Assembly (NCBI GenBank): GCA_963974105.1 | Contig: CAXBBG010000002.1 | Coordinates: 124,001 to 188,000 of the forward strand | Origin: UBA2136 sp963974105 | GTDB taxonomy: Bacteria; Pseudomonadota; Alphaproteobacteria; UBA2136 | Direction of reading: 5' to 3' | Length of the DNA: 64,000 bases | Shown: piece by piece, positions 34,733-43,324 of the stretch | How the letters are laid out: each line of letters opens with the position of its first letter | How positions within the stretch are numbered: position 1 is the stretch's first letter | Made by a program: the position numbers and the translations under genes | Notes under the pieces: model-generated | What the model was told of the DNA's origin: nothing | Databases searched by the model: none | Seen by the model: the letters and a program-made list of their open reading frames with translations, nothing else

Positions 34733-35719
34733 ATGAATAAATTTGTACCAACGTCACTTAAATTATGGGCAGTGCCTTTTGCGCTGATTATAGCTGTGCC
34801 TTTTACCGCACATGCTAAAGTGATGGGTTTAAAGGTTGATGAGCCTGTTGATACCGCATCTATTATGCCTGAAGCAAACATAAAAAGTGGCTTAATGCCA
34901 AATTTAACGGTTAATTTTCAATTGAATTCTACATTAGGTCCAGAAGAGACGGCGTACTATGCGAAGATTGTTGAAAAAATGCTTTCTGATATGCCTAAAA
35001 AAATTCAGTTAGAGGGCGAGGAGCGTCACCTTCTTTCGGGCTCTAACCAATACGACACATTGAAGGTTGTTGCATATCTTCCTCCTGTAAATGAAGAAAT
35101 TTCAGATAATCCTTTAAACAAGGTGGTAAAAAAGTTTGATATATCTTTTGAATTACCGCGTGAAAAAAAGCTTGAGCGTGTTATAGCGACTGCAAAGACA
35201 GGTCAAGCTATTGTGGTAGAACAAAAAGATTCGTATGAAACCTTTATGGCAAAAGTCGGTATAATGAAGGACGGCGGTGATATTTCTGCGAGCGCTGTTC
35301 CGCTGCCACCCATTCAAGAGCCAGAAGAGCCTTCTAAGAAGGTGGAATCATCTGTAAAAACGTCCACTGTTTCTGCTGGAAAAGTAACACCTAAAAAGGC
35401 CTTAGAAAAACCTAAAGCTGTTGTTAAAATTAAGCCCGTTGAACTTACATATTTCGATGCGAACTCAGATTTTATATCGGCGCATCAGAAGAGTTTTGAT
35501 GCTTTTGTGGCCCAATTTAAGTCGTCAGGTCAAAATCATTTAAGTGTTATTACCCAAACAATGGCGAGTCCTTTTACGCCGTGGGCTGATGTGCGTGATG
35601 CGCGTGTAACGCATTTAAAAGAACTGCTTCAAAGTGCTGGTGTCGATGTATCTAAGGTGAAGTTTAGCTTTGTTCATTTGAAGTCTATTTCAAAGCAGAC
35701 CGTTCTTTTAGAAATTTAA
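34733..35719 (+). CDS. Secreted protein with degenerate OmpA-like C-terminal domain
   Basis: A 328-aa exported protein. After a signal peptide (1-28, AHA|KV) comes a beta-rich N-terminal domain (about 35-180), a Pro/Lys/Ser-rich linker (about 186-240), and a C-terminal domain with FDANSDFISAHQKSFDAF and DARVTHLKELLQSAGVD. The latter resembles the OmpA/MotB fold (RAxxVxxxLxxxGV), but the usual peptidoglycan-contact NxxLSxxRA is changed. It is divergent from the chaperone-usher operon, so it may anchor or assist the fimbria. No family name can be given with confidence. Confidence 0.65.
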   Translation: MNKFVPTSLKLWAVPFALIIAVPFTAHAKVMGLKVDEPVDTASIMPEANIKSGLMPNLTVNFQLNSTLGPEETAYYAKIVEKMLSDMPKKIQLEGEERHLLSGSNQYDTLKVVAYLPPVNEEISDNPLNKVVKKFDISFELPREKKLERVIATAKTGQAIVVEQKDSYETFMAKVGIMKDGGDISASAVPLPPIQEPEEPSKKVESSVKTSTVSAGKVTPKKALEKPKAVVKIKPVELTYFDANSDFISAHQKSFDAFVAQFKSSGQNHLSVITQTMASPFTPWADVRDARVTHLKELLQSAGVDVSKVKFSFVHLKSISKQTVLLEI

Positions 35720-35721
35720 TT

Positions 35722-36045
35722 TTACTGTTTGGGCATTTTAAATTTGATACGAATATTTTTTTCGTTAAACCCGCAATTGAGTTCTCTGTTGTGCATAATA
35801 GATTCTTGAACGTCTTTGTATATTAGCTCTTCGCTACCTGCGGCGCCACCAACCGATTCATACTTTTCAAATTCCGTCACAAGTTTATTAAGGTTTGATT
35901 GAACTCCCATGCATGAAAGGCCGTTAATTTGCTTATGCTCCCATAGTATATACAGGATAATCATACTAATGACCGTGATACCTAGGAAGATATATGTGCC
36001 GCGGTTGCTTTCTACTTCGGAGTTGTGATTTTTTAGGTTGTTCAT
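35722..36045 (-). CDS. Small single-helix membrane protein, hypothetical
   Basis: From the ATG at 36045 this gives 107 aa: a polar N terminus, one membrane helix (about 17-37, YIFLGITVISMIILYILW), then a mostly polar domain with two cysteines (NGLSCMGVQ and ELNCGFNEKN) that faces the periplasm if the helix is an N-in anchor. The open frame extends upstream to 36321, but that part is AT-rich, crosses into the receiver gene and is not protein-like. It ends 3 bases from the converging OmpA-like gene. No recognisable family; ribosome site weak. Confidence 0.55.
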   Translation of the reverse strand: MNNLKNHNSEVESNRGTYIFLGITVISMIILYILWEHKQINGLSCMGVQSNLNKLVTEFEKYESVGGAAGSEELIYKDVQESIMHNRELNCGFNEKNIRIKFKMPKQ

Positions 36046-36195
36046 GATAATAAGTTTATGGTTTCTACTGAGTTTTGTAAAATTAAAACTTAAAATTATT
36101 TTGTTATATATAAAATTTTTAGGAAATAAAAAGCAGTTTGTGTTATAAAATATTAAGTTAATTTTATTTAAATAAAAAGAAGAAGTGCCTATAAA

Positions 36196-37086
36196 ATGCA
36201 GTTGGTTATTGAAAACGCTGAAGAAGAAATTAGAGAACGCGTTGAAGAGATGGAAGCGCACCCAATGGCTTGGCGCGCAATTCATTGCTTGTGGCCTGAA
36301 GCGCCTAAATATCAACTCCAAGAATTGTGCGGCAAATTGCGAGAAACCTTGGGTGACGAAGATAGCTATATTTTTAGATGGGGTAAAAGCGATATTTTTA
36401 TTATTGCAAAAGGTACGCGTATTGAACCTCTAGAAAAGGCACGCCTAGACACTGAAAAACACTGCCGTGAATGTCAACATATTGACAAGGACGAGCCATA
36501 CAAAACAGTTGCTTATGACTTGAGTATTTCGTGGGACGAATTTAGAGACTTTTTCTCATTCCGTGAGCGTGAAATTGCTAAAGAGGAAGAAGTTAGTCAC
36601 GAATCGATTCAGCGGGATATGAAAGAAGAAGAAATAAAACTTATTAACATGGACTTTAGTGAAAAGAAGGTTGAACTTCAAAGGCGTGCCATGCGCCCGG
36701 GTGTCACTATTTTGGCTGTGGATGCTGATAACGGAACGCTTGAACTTTTAGACGGTATTTGCAAAGGATATAAAGTTATTCGTGCCCATAATGGTGAAGA
36801 AGCATTGGTGCGTTACTTTGATGAAGCGCCTGATATTGTTATTATGGATACGCAACTGCCTATTTTAGATGGTTGGGAAGTGGTAAAGCATATCTTTAAA
36901 TATGATAATAATGCTTTTGTCATCATGGTTACAGCTAAAACAGATGCCTCTGACGTGCAGCGCGCTATTGCTTCAGGCGTGAATGGTATTGTTAAGAAAC
37001 CTTTTAACCAAGGTAAAATTGCACAATATCTTGCACGTTTTACATCAAAAGCGCCAATGCACAAGCGTGTGCTAGACGAATGCTAA
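36196..37086 (+). CDS. Response-regulator-like protein with C-terminal receiver domain
   Basis: A 296-aa protein with an uncommon order. Residues 1-165 are an unrecognised, acidic, mostly helical domain with two cysteines spaced CxxC (HCRECQHID, about 94-97). A full receiver domain follows at about 172-290. It shows the acidic pair in LAVDADN, phospho-acceptor D218 in IVIMDTQLP, the switch threonine in VMVTAKT and the lysine in VKKPFN. There is no HTH, GGDEF or other output domain, so output must come from the N-terminal part or protein contacts. No histidine kinase gene is adjacent; the next gene is dcd. Confidence 0.85.
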   Translation: MQLVIENAEEEIRERVEEMEAHPMAWRAIHCLWPEAPKYQLQELCGKLRETLGDEDSYIFRWGKSDIFIIAKGTRIEPLEKARLDTEKHCRECQHIDKDEPYKTVAYDLSISWDEFRDFFSFREREIAKEEEVSHESIQRDMKEEEIKLINMDFSEKKVELQRRAMRPGVTILAVDADNGTLELLDGICKGYKVIRAHNGEEALVRYFDEAPDIVIMDTQLPILDGWEVVKHIFKYDNNAFVIMVTAKTDASDVQRAIASGVNGIVKKPFNQGKIAQYLARFTSKAPMHKRVLDEC

Positions 37087-37200
37087 TTTTTTAAGACTAA
37101 TTTGCCCTTTATTTCGCCATTTTGTACTTAAAAACGTTGCAATTTTTGCAAAAATTGTCATGATGTATGGTATCTAAAATTCAAATAAGGCAATTTCTAT

Positions 37201-38346
37201 ATGACATCAGTTTTAGCTCAAAACAAACCTGTATTTAGTGAAGGTGTCCTACCTTCTCAAGACTTTGAACGTATGATATCAAGCGGTATTATTAAGGCTG
37301 ATGAACTTGTTGAAAATGGCCAAATTCAACCTGCAAGCATGGACTTGCGTCTTGGTTCAATTGCGTATCGTGTGCGTGCTGGTTTCTTAGCGGGGCAGGG
37401 TAATACCGTCCTTGAACGCATGGAAGAGCTTAAAATGCATGAGGTTGATATTTCAGACAGTGGCGTGCTTGAGCGCGGTGCTGTTTACATTATCCCATTG
37501 CTTGAGTCTGTGAATTTACCGACTGATATCGAAGGTATTGCCAGCCCTAAAAGCACAACAGGTCGTCTTGATATTTTAACACGTTTAATTTGTGATAATG
37601 GCACAAGTTTTGACCAAATTCCATCTGGTTATCAAGGCCGTTTATATGTTGAAGTGACGCCGCTTACTTTTAGCGTTATTGTTCATAAAGGTGACAAATT
37701 AAATCAACTTCGCTTGCGTAAAGGAAACACGGTTTTAAACGACGCTGAACTTGCTAAACTGGATGAAAAAACACCACTTATTTATAACGATGAAAAACAG
37801 GCAGAAAGCCCAATGTTTTGTGAAGGTGTTTGGTTGAGTGTTGACCTTAAAGGTAAAGACGGCAGCCATATTGTTGGTTACCGTGCACGTAAAAATGCGC
37901 CGTTGGTTGACCTTCAAAAAATTGGACACTATGACATCGAAGAGTTTTGGGAACCTATTCAAAAACCTACGTCAGGCAGGCTTATTTTAAACCCAGAAGA
38001 TTTTTACATTTTAGCCTCAAGGGAATGTATCCGAGTTCCTGGGAATTACAGTTCAGAAATGATGGCTTATGAAACCACAGCAGGTGAATTACGCGTTCAT
38101 TACGCAGGGTTTTTTGACCCAGGATTTGGTTGTGATGTTGCTGGTGAAGGTGGTTGTGGTACCACAGGTGTACTTGAAATTCGCTCACATGATGTGCCTT
38201 TTGTTTTAGAACATGGGCAACGCATTTGCCGTATGGTTTATGAAAAATTAAGCGACGTACCAGAAAAAATATACAGCCAAAATATTGGTTCGAACTATGC
38301 AGGTCAAACACTTAAACTGGCTAAACAATTTAAGATGGAAAAATAA
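37201..38346 (+). CDS. dcd: 2'-deoxycytidine 5'-triphosphate deaminase (long alphaproteobacterial form)
   Basis: Converts dCTP to dUTP for thymidylate synthesis. At 381 aa it is about twice the E. coli Dcd; the long form holds two dUTPase-like repeats, each beginning near IQPASMDLRLGSIAYRV and SGRLILNPEDFYILASRE. Substrate-site phrases are ASPKSTTGRLDILTRLICD (about 117-135) and a late HYAGFFDPGFG. Such double-length proteins are typical of alphaproteobacteria. It is followed 1 base later by maf, so the pair shares a transcript. A modest promoter-like TTGCAA region lies in the 114-base gap upstream. Confidence 0.93.
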   Translation: MTSVLAQNKPVFSEGVLPSQDFERMISSGIIKADELVENGQIQPASMDLRLGSIAYRVRAGFLAGQGNTVLERMEELKMHEVDISDSGVLERGAVYIIPLLESVNLPTDIEGIASPKSTTGRLDILTRLICDNGTSFDQIPSGYQGRLYVEVTPLTFSVIVHKGDKLNQLRLRKGNTVLNDAELAKLDEKTPLIYNDEKQAESPMFCEGVWLSVDLKGKDGSHIVGYRARKNAPLVDLQKIGHYDIEEFWEPIQKPTSGRLILNPEDFYILASRECIRVPGNYSSEMMAYETTAGELRVHYAGFFDPGFGCDVAGEGGCGTTGVLEIRSHDVPFVLEHGQRICRMVYEKLSDVPEKIYSQNIGSNYAGQTLKLAKQFKMEK

Positions 38347-38347
38347 A

Positions 38348-38923
38348 ATGACAGCATTTATCTTGGCTTCATCTTCACCGCGCAGGCAACAGATGTTTCA
38401 AGACTTACAAGCTGAATTTACCGTTGTTGTCCCTGATATTGACGAGTCGGTTTTAAAAGGTGAAAAGCCTGTAGACTATGTACGCCGTGTGGCACGTGAA
38501 AAGGCATTGGCTGTTTCTGCTAGACAACCAAATCAAGTTGTACTGGCAGCGGACACAACAGTGGCTTTGGGGCGCTCTATTCTAGGTAAACCATCAGATA
38601 AAGCAGATGCAGAAAATATGCTTCACCTTATGTCGGGGCGTCGTCAAAATGTTATCAGCGCAGTTTGTGTTATAGATGCACGAGGTAACCTCCACGAAGA
38701 CTATACAATTACAAAAGTGAAAATCAAACCGCTTTCAAAAATGGATATTAAACGCCATATTTCTCATGCCGATAATTGGCAGGGTAAGGCTGGTGGTTAT
38801 GGTATTCAGACCACGGCAGGTGGTGCACTTATTCACAGTATTCAAGGTTCTCATACAGGGGTAGTGGGGTTACCGTTACCGCAGGCTATTAACTTATTAA
38901 GGAGATGTAACATTGAGCTATGA
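38348..38923 (+). CDS. maf: Maf-like nucleoside triphosphate pyrophosphatase
   Basis: From the ATG one base after the dcd stop the product is 191 aa, the usual Maf length. It hydrolyses non-canonical or pyrimidine dNTPs to monophosphates. Motifs are ILASSSPRRQQMF (SxSPRR, 5-17), DIDES, the KALAV lysine region, AADTTVALGRSILGKPSD and KAGGYGIQTTAGGAL. An in-frame extension to 38285 lies within dcd and is not used. The gene ends by overlapping the next (rng) by 11 bases. Confidence 0.95.
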   Translation: MTAFILASSSPRRQQMFQDLQAEFTVVVPDIDESVLKGEKPVDYVRRVAREKALAVSARQPNQVVLAADTTVALGRSILGKPSDKADAENMLHLMSGRRQNVISAVCVIDARGNLHEDYTITKVKIKPLSKMDIKRHISHADNWQGKAGGYGIQTTAGGALIHSIQGSHTGVVGLPLPQAINLLRRCNIEL

Positions 38924-40055
38924 TATCGTTTATGAATCGTGCCCATGGTACCAGCGCGCATCTTTATTTAATGAACATAAAAAATTATTAAGCTTACACC
39001 AAGATTTTGAAAGTAGTACTTATAAAGAAGGCGCTGTAATTGTAGGGCGTATACGTACTATTGTTGCTGGCTTAAATGCTGCTTTTGTTGATATTGGTGA
39101 CATTGATGATGGTTTTTTGCCTTTAAATAAAATTCCTAAAAGTTTGGGTAATTTGTGTGAAGGTCAGGCTATTGTTGTGCGTATTACAAGGGAGCGTACG
39201 GACGAAAAGGGGGCAACCTTAAATGCCAATGTTTTACATGCAATGCCCGAAGGCGTTTTAAAATTACCAATGATACTTGAATACCCGCCTGTTGCGTTAT
39301 CGCGCGCATTGATGAGTTCTGGTTCAGCGCCAGTACGTGTGTGGATTAACGACGCACGTTTAAGAGTTGAGGCGCTTAAATTTATCCCTGAAACAAAAAT
39401 TTATCAACTTGATCAGCATGAAGATGTGGATCTATTTGAGAAATTAGACGATGAATTGTCTCTGCTTTCGGGCAACGTTTTCCCGCTTATAGGTGGTGGT
39501 AGTTTAACCATTGAACGCACAAAAGCGCTCACATCTATTGATGTGGACTCTGGTTCTATGATTATGGCGAAGAAGGAAGACTTAGCATTTCAGGTGAATA
39601 TGATAGCGACAGGTGAGATTGTAAGGCTTTGTCGTTTATTGAATATTGGTGGCAGTGTTATTGTTGACTTTATTACGATGCGTTCTAATGCACATCGTGC
39701 GCAAGTTACGGAGCACTTAAAGGAGTTGTTTTATGAAAGTGATGTGATGCGTGTGGATGTTTTACGCATGTCACGTTTTGGATTACTTGAATTTAATCGC
39801 GAAAAGGTTGGGGCAACGCTTTTACAAAACCTTACGAAACCTTCTGCTGTGGCGAGTGATATTTTATTGAAGTTGTGGCGTGATAAACCTGGTTCGAAAA
39901 TACATAGGGTTGTCGCTTCTAGTGATGTGATTGGTGTGTTGTCTAGCCGTTTAACCGCGTCGACATGTATTGCTTATTTAGGGCGACCGGTAGAGCTTGT
40001 TGCCCGTGATGACTTTACTTCAGAATGTTACGCCCTTTCATCTACAGACGTTTAA
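38913..40055 (+). CDS. rng: Ribonuclease E/G family protein, short form
   Basis: A 380-aa endoribonuclease starting at TTG, with AAGGAG eight bases upstream and an 11-base overlap with maf. It has an S1-like domain (GRIRTIVAGLNAAFVDIGDIDDGFLP, about 42-70) and the DNase I-like catalytic half with the paired metal aspartates D210 (SIDVDSG) and D252 (IVDFI), 42 apart as in RNase E. The zinc-link CPxCxG motif and C-terminal small domain of RNase G/E are absent, so it resembles the short RNase E/G proteins next to maf in alphaproteobacteria. Substrates unknown; rRNA or mRNA processing is likely. Confidence 0.9.
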   Translation: MSYDIVYESCPWYQRASLFNEHKKLLSLHQDFESSTYKEGAVIVGRIRTIVAGLNAAFVDIGDIDDGFLPLNKIPKSLGNLCEGQAIVVRITRERTDEKGATLNANVLHAMPEGVLKLPMILEYPPVALSRALMSSGSAPVRVWINDARLRVEALKFIPETKIYQLDQHEDVDLFEKLDDELSLLSGNVFPLIGGGSLTIERTKALTSIDVDSGSMIMAKKEDLAFQVNMIATGEIVRLCRLLNIGGSVIVDFITMRSNAHRAQVTEHLKELFYESDVMRVDVLRMSRFGLLEFNREKVGATLLQNLTKPSAVASDILLKLWRDKPGSKIHRVVASSDVIGVLSSRLTASTCIAYLGRPVELVARDDFTSECYALSSTDV

Positions 40056-40079
40056 ATTTCTGTAGATGAGGTGTTTTTT
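40039..40079 (+). terminator. Terminator overlapping the rng stop
   Basis: CATCTACAG / CTGTAGATG, a perfect 9-bp repeat around 12 bases that include the stop codon, followed by GAGGTG and six T residues. The left arm lies in the last codons of rng. Because the T run is a few bases away, efficiency is uncertain. Confidence 0.65.
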
Positions 40080-40085
40080 CAGAGC

Positions 40086-42254
40086 CTATTTTAGTTTTCC
40101 AGCTTCGTAAAGTGGTTTAAGCTTAGCGACATATTCAAGCGAAGCGGGGAAGTCGGCCTGAATTTCCAAAGATTTTAAGAAGTGGTTATAAGCTTCTAAA
40201 TTACGTCCAATGTAAAGCAATGAAATGGCATATACCGCGTGCGCATTTGGAGTGTAATATGAAAGTTCTAGAGCGCGTTTGGCATGTTCATGTCCGCTTA
40301 CAATAAGCTTTGTTGCAAGTCCTTTATCACCTGCGTTTAATACACGCTGCCCCTCACGCATTTTTAACATGGCAATGTTTATCAAGGTATTTTGTGCGTA
40401 TGGGTCGTATTTTAAAGCTTCTTCTAAGGTTTTAATGCGGTCTTCGTATGATATAACAGCTTTACTGTTTGGTTTAGTGCTGTCATGTGCCATGGTTATA
40501 ACGCCATGAATTTCACGCTCGCGCGGGTTAAATGTATAATAATTGTGAGACTTGTTTATAAGGTACAAAGTTGTATCATTATTTTGTCCAATTCTTGAAA
40601 GGCCAAGCGCGGGCTTTAGATATTTTGTACCTTCACGGCGCATGTAGTTGTCGTAAGTTGTAAATATCAGCGCTGCAAAGACAATAACGCCAAGTGTTGC
40701 TGTAACGACTTTGTTTGGAAGTGGTGTTTCGAGTGCCCATCCTTTATGTGCATTTTTTATATTCAGGGCATATAAGCCTGTCATTATGCCTGCTAATAGC
40801 CAAAGTACAGCTGGTGCTGTTGGCATTTGTAGAGGGAAGTCACCTAAAGAATTGACGCACATACCGCCAATGGCGAGTAATATGAAGAATGAAAAGACCT
40901 TTGTTTTTTCTGTGGTTTTTTCATTTTTTCCAAGGCGCCATGCCATGATAAGCGGACTTAAAAAGATGAATAAGTGGGCAGCGCCACCAACAACGCCTAA
41001 TTCAACAAAAGCTTGAAACATGTCATTGTGCATGCGACGTGGTCTAGCTGCAAGGTTGTAACCTGTTTTTGGTGTAAGGACCGATGACTTAAAATATTTT
41101 GGGTAAATCGTATGGAAACCACCAAGCCCTACACCAAAAGGGTAGTCCATGATGATATCTACACCGTTAATATTGTAAGCAGATCGCACGCTAAGTTCAC
41201 CTTCACTGATACCGCCAATGCTTGAAAATTGTTGGCTGACTGTTTTGTCCATAGAGTGGAACGTTTGTCCTGTTCTGTTTAAATTACTATTGTATGAAGA
41301 TGCCCAAAAAATAATAAGTAGAGATGTTAAAATGGCAATAATTTTAGCCATATTAAATTGTGATAAAACGGCTTTGCGTTGTGGTTTGTTAATGCTGAGC
41401 CAAAAAATAGCAAAAACGATAACGGCTATGGCACTTATCCAGCTACCACGTGAACGCGTGTAAATAAGGAATATACTTGCCAGTGTGAAGGCTATGCTTG
41501 AAAGTATAAGCCTGAAGTTTCTTTTACTTGTAAGCATTAAATAAAGCATAAGGGGGATGCACATCACCATGTATGAAGCGGCTAAATTTTTATTCGCAAA
41601 GGCGCCAGCAGGTGGTGCTGACTGTTGGAAAAAGTTTATAAATGTTATCTTATCAACAAAGGGTAAGTAATTTGCAATTTGCACATCACTTACAGCAAAA
41701 AACTGTAAAATACCCAACATGGCGTTAAAAGCAACGCCAATAGCTAAAAGCCAAGCAAGGTTTCGGTACCAAATTTCGTGGCGTAAATGTAAGGCAAAAG
41801 TAAACACCAAAGCGTAGCCTACAAGGTTTTTAAGAAACCACCAGTTGTTTGGTAGGCTTAAACCCCATATCATAGTCAGAAAACCAAAAAACACAGTGAT
41901 GGCAACAGCCCACGATGTAGGTGTGAGCTTTAAGTTTAGTGTGAACTTTTCACCTTTTTTGCTTTGCATAAAACAGTGTGTCAAAAAGACGCAAATAAGG
42001 GCAAGGCCTGTAAAGTGCATCATATACCAACGCATGTCACCCGCAACTTCAGGTACGGCAAAGTCGTAAGCGAAAGGAATTGTTAATATAAGGGTTGAAA
42101 TGGTAAAGCGTGCAAATGTGTAATACCATTTTGCATTTTCATCGTTATTTACAGGTGCCATAAATTGGCGCACGGGCTTAAGCAACCCAGCAAGATATAT
42201 AAACATCACCATTTTTAATACGAATGGGAAATATGAAATTGTAAAAGTATCCAT
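40086..42254 (-). CDS. O-antigen ligase / Wzy-family polymerase with TPR tail
   Basis: A 722-aa protein: about 12 membrane helices (residues 10-540), the large periplasmic loop with the Wzy_C block (FGVGLGGFHTIYPKYF, then ARPRRMHNDMFQAFVELG, about 370-415), then a soluble C-terminal region (about 570-722) with TPR-like repeats (ALKYDPYAQNTLINIAMLKM, YNHFLKSLEIQADFPASLEY). Proteins of this plan join lipid-linked glycans to lipid A core or to protein, or polymerise them. No other glycan genes are adjacent; the glycan cassette at 10-16 kb is the only relative in the window. Ligase versus polymerase cannot be decided. Confidence 0.85.
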   Translation of the reverse strand: MDTFTISYFPFVLKMVMFIYLAGLLKPVRQFMAPVNNDENAKWYYTFARFTISTLILTIPFAYDFAVPEVAGDMRWYMMHFTGLALICVFLTHCFMQSKKGEKFTLNLKLTPTSWAVAITVFFGFLTMIWGLSLPNNWWFLKNLVGYALVFTFALHLRHEIWYRNLAWLLAIGVAFNAMLGILQFFAVSDVQIANYLPFVDKITFINFFQQSAPPAGAFANKNLAASYMVMCIPLMLYLMLTSKRNFRLILSSIAFTLASIFLIYTRSRGSWISAIAVIVFAIFWLSINKPQRKAVLSQFNMAKIIAILTSLLIIFWASSYNSNLNRTGQTFHSMDKTVSQQFSSIGGISEGELSVRSAYNINGVDIIMDYPFGVGLGGFHTIYPKYFKSSVLTPKTGYNLAARPRRMHNDMFQAFVELGVVGGAAHLFIFLSPLIMAWRLGKNEKTTEKTKVFSFFILLAIGGMCVNSLGDFPLQMPTAPAVLWLLAGIMTGLYALNIKNAHKGWALETPLPNKVVTATLGVIVFAALIFTTYDNYMRREGTKYLKPALGLSRIGQNNDTTLYLINKSHNYYTFNPREREIHGVITMAHDSTKPNSKAVISYEDRIKTLEEALKYDPYAQNTLINIAMLKMREGQRVLNAGDKGLATKLIVSGHEHAKRALELSYYTPNAHAVYAISLLYIGRNLEAYNHFLKSLEIQADFPASLEYVAKLKPLYEAGKLK

Positions 42255-42342
42255 GCTGGTAAATTCTGCCCTATATTTTTCTTATCATTTAATTTTGTGA
42301 AGTTTATATTGTTTTAGTTGTGAATACAAATGATTATCACAC

Positions 42343-42373
42343 AAAAAAAAGCCCCTATAAAAAGGGCTTTTAG
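42343..42373 (-). terminator. Rho-independent terminator
   Basis: AAAAGCCC / GGGCTTTT stem with a nine-base loop and, read on the minus strand, an eight-T run. It ends the minus-strand orphan gene at 42378. Confidence 0.88.
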
Positions 42374-42377
42374 GTCG

Positions 42378-42761
42378 TTATACAAGTTTTGCAAGGGCAG
42401 CCTCTGTGTCTTCAATGATATATTGAATTGTGTCACAGATGAAATGCTGCACTTCTTTACGTTTGTTGTTACTCCAGTGTTTTGTTGGGTTTAAAAGTAC
42501 TTCTTCTTCTAAATATGCCAAAACAGCGTTCATATTTTTTAAAGCCTCTCTATAGGTAATTTTGCTATAGGTCGGTAAAAAAGAGCGTGTGCTTCTTTTT
42601 AACTTTAAGCTTTTATGAAGATTGCTGTTCTGTGCGCCATCCAATACTTTGTAAAGAGAGTTATAAACACCTATAATACGGTGCTTTGTTATGTCGTTTT
42701 GCATCATAATAGGTAAGTGTGCAACGTTTTTCCATGCTTTTAAAGCTTGAATCGTTTCCAT
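42378..42761 (-). CDS. Hypothetical protein, 127 aa, basic helical
   Basis: Not recognised. A soluble, Lys/Asn-rich protein predicted to be almost all helix, with a basic central stretch (SLKLKRSTRS, about 51-60) and a C-terminal helix (HFICDTIQYIIEDTEAALAKL). One cysteine. It is single, with its own terminator, divergent from groES (171 bases between starts). There is no signal peptide or membrane helix. Codon use fits the neighbours, so I believe it is a gene. A nucleic-acid or chaperone role would be guesswork. Confidence 0.65.
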   Translation of the reverse strand: METIQALKAWKNVAHLPIMMQNDITKHRIIGVYNSLYKVLDGAQNSNLHKSLKLKRSTRSFLPTYSKITYREALKNMNAVLAYLEEEVLLNPTKHWSNNKRKEVQHFICDTIQYIIEDTEAALAKLV

Positions 42762-42839
42762 GATAAAAGTCCAGGTTAGGTATTATTAAATAATATATGG
42801 TTGTTTTGTGTGCATGTTTCAAGTGGTTGTCTGTATCGA

Positions 42840-42893
42840 CTTGCATTTTGTGGGTAAAACGTTATATTATCTGCCCTATAGGCGCATATGCGC
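42840..42893 (+). promoter_or_regulatory. Candidate heat-shock promoter and palindrome upstream of groES
   Basis: CTTG (42840-42843), 17 bases, then GTTATATTAT (42861-42870) matches the alphaproteobacterial sigma-32 pattern CTTG-N16-18-CYTATNTNNG at 8 of 10 positions in the -10 block; TTGCAT-N16-TATATT is an overlapping sigma-70 reading. Twelve bases beyond is the 12-bp palindrome GCGCATATGCGC (42882-42893). No CIRCE element (TTAGCACTC-N9-GAGTGCTAA) is present. Confidence 0.45.
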
Positions 42894-42932
42894 TGTAAAA
42901 AATGTTTAACCTAAATTAAGGATGTTATTCAA

Positions 42933-43235
42933 ATGAGTAAAACTAGTATTCGTCCATTACATGACCGTGTTGTTGTAAAGCGTTTGCCTCAGCAAACAAA
43001 AACAGCAGGCGGTATCATTATTCCAGATTCTGCAAAAGAAAAGCCTTTAGAGGGTGAAGTTCTTGCTGTTGGTAATGGTTTTGTTATGCCCGATGGCACT
43101 GTGCGTGCATTAGACGTAAAAGTGGGTGACAAAGTCCTTTTTGGTAAGTGGGGCACCACAACGGAAATCAACATAAATGGTGATGATATTCTTGTTATGA
43201 AAGAAGACGACATTATCGCGATATACGAAGCTTAA
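42933..43235 (+). CDS. groES: Co-chaperonin GroES
   Basis: A 100-aa co-chaperonin that caps the GroEL chamber. It starts IRPLHDRVVVKRL and shows the mobile loop KTAGGIIIPDSAKEKPLEGEV (about 22-42), KVGDKVLFGKWGTTTEI and DILVMKEDDIIAI at the end. Normal length. It is the first gene of the groES-groEL operon, with a candidate heat-shock promoter about 60-90 bases upstream and a ribosome site AAGGATG. Confidence 0.98.
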   Translation: MSKTSIRPLHDRVVVKRLPQQTKTAGGIIIPDSAKEKPLEGEVLAVGNGFVMPDGTVRALDVKVGDKVLFGKWGTTTEININGDDILVMKEDDIIAIYEA

Positions 43236-43324
43236 TATAACTCAAACAAGTATATACAAATATATATATGAATAAAAATAATATTAAACTTTAACATTAA
43301 ATTATCAATATAAGGTATTGAAAA

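Noticed and set aside
36046..36321. N-terminal extension of the small membrane protein on the minus strand
   Set aside because: It overlaps the receiver-domain gene and reads as AT-rich intergenic sequence.
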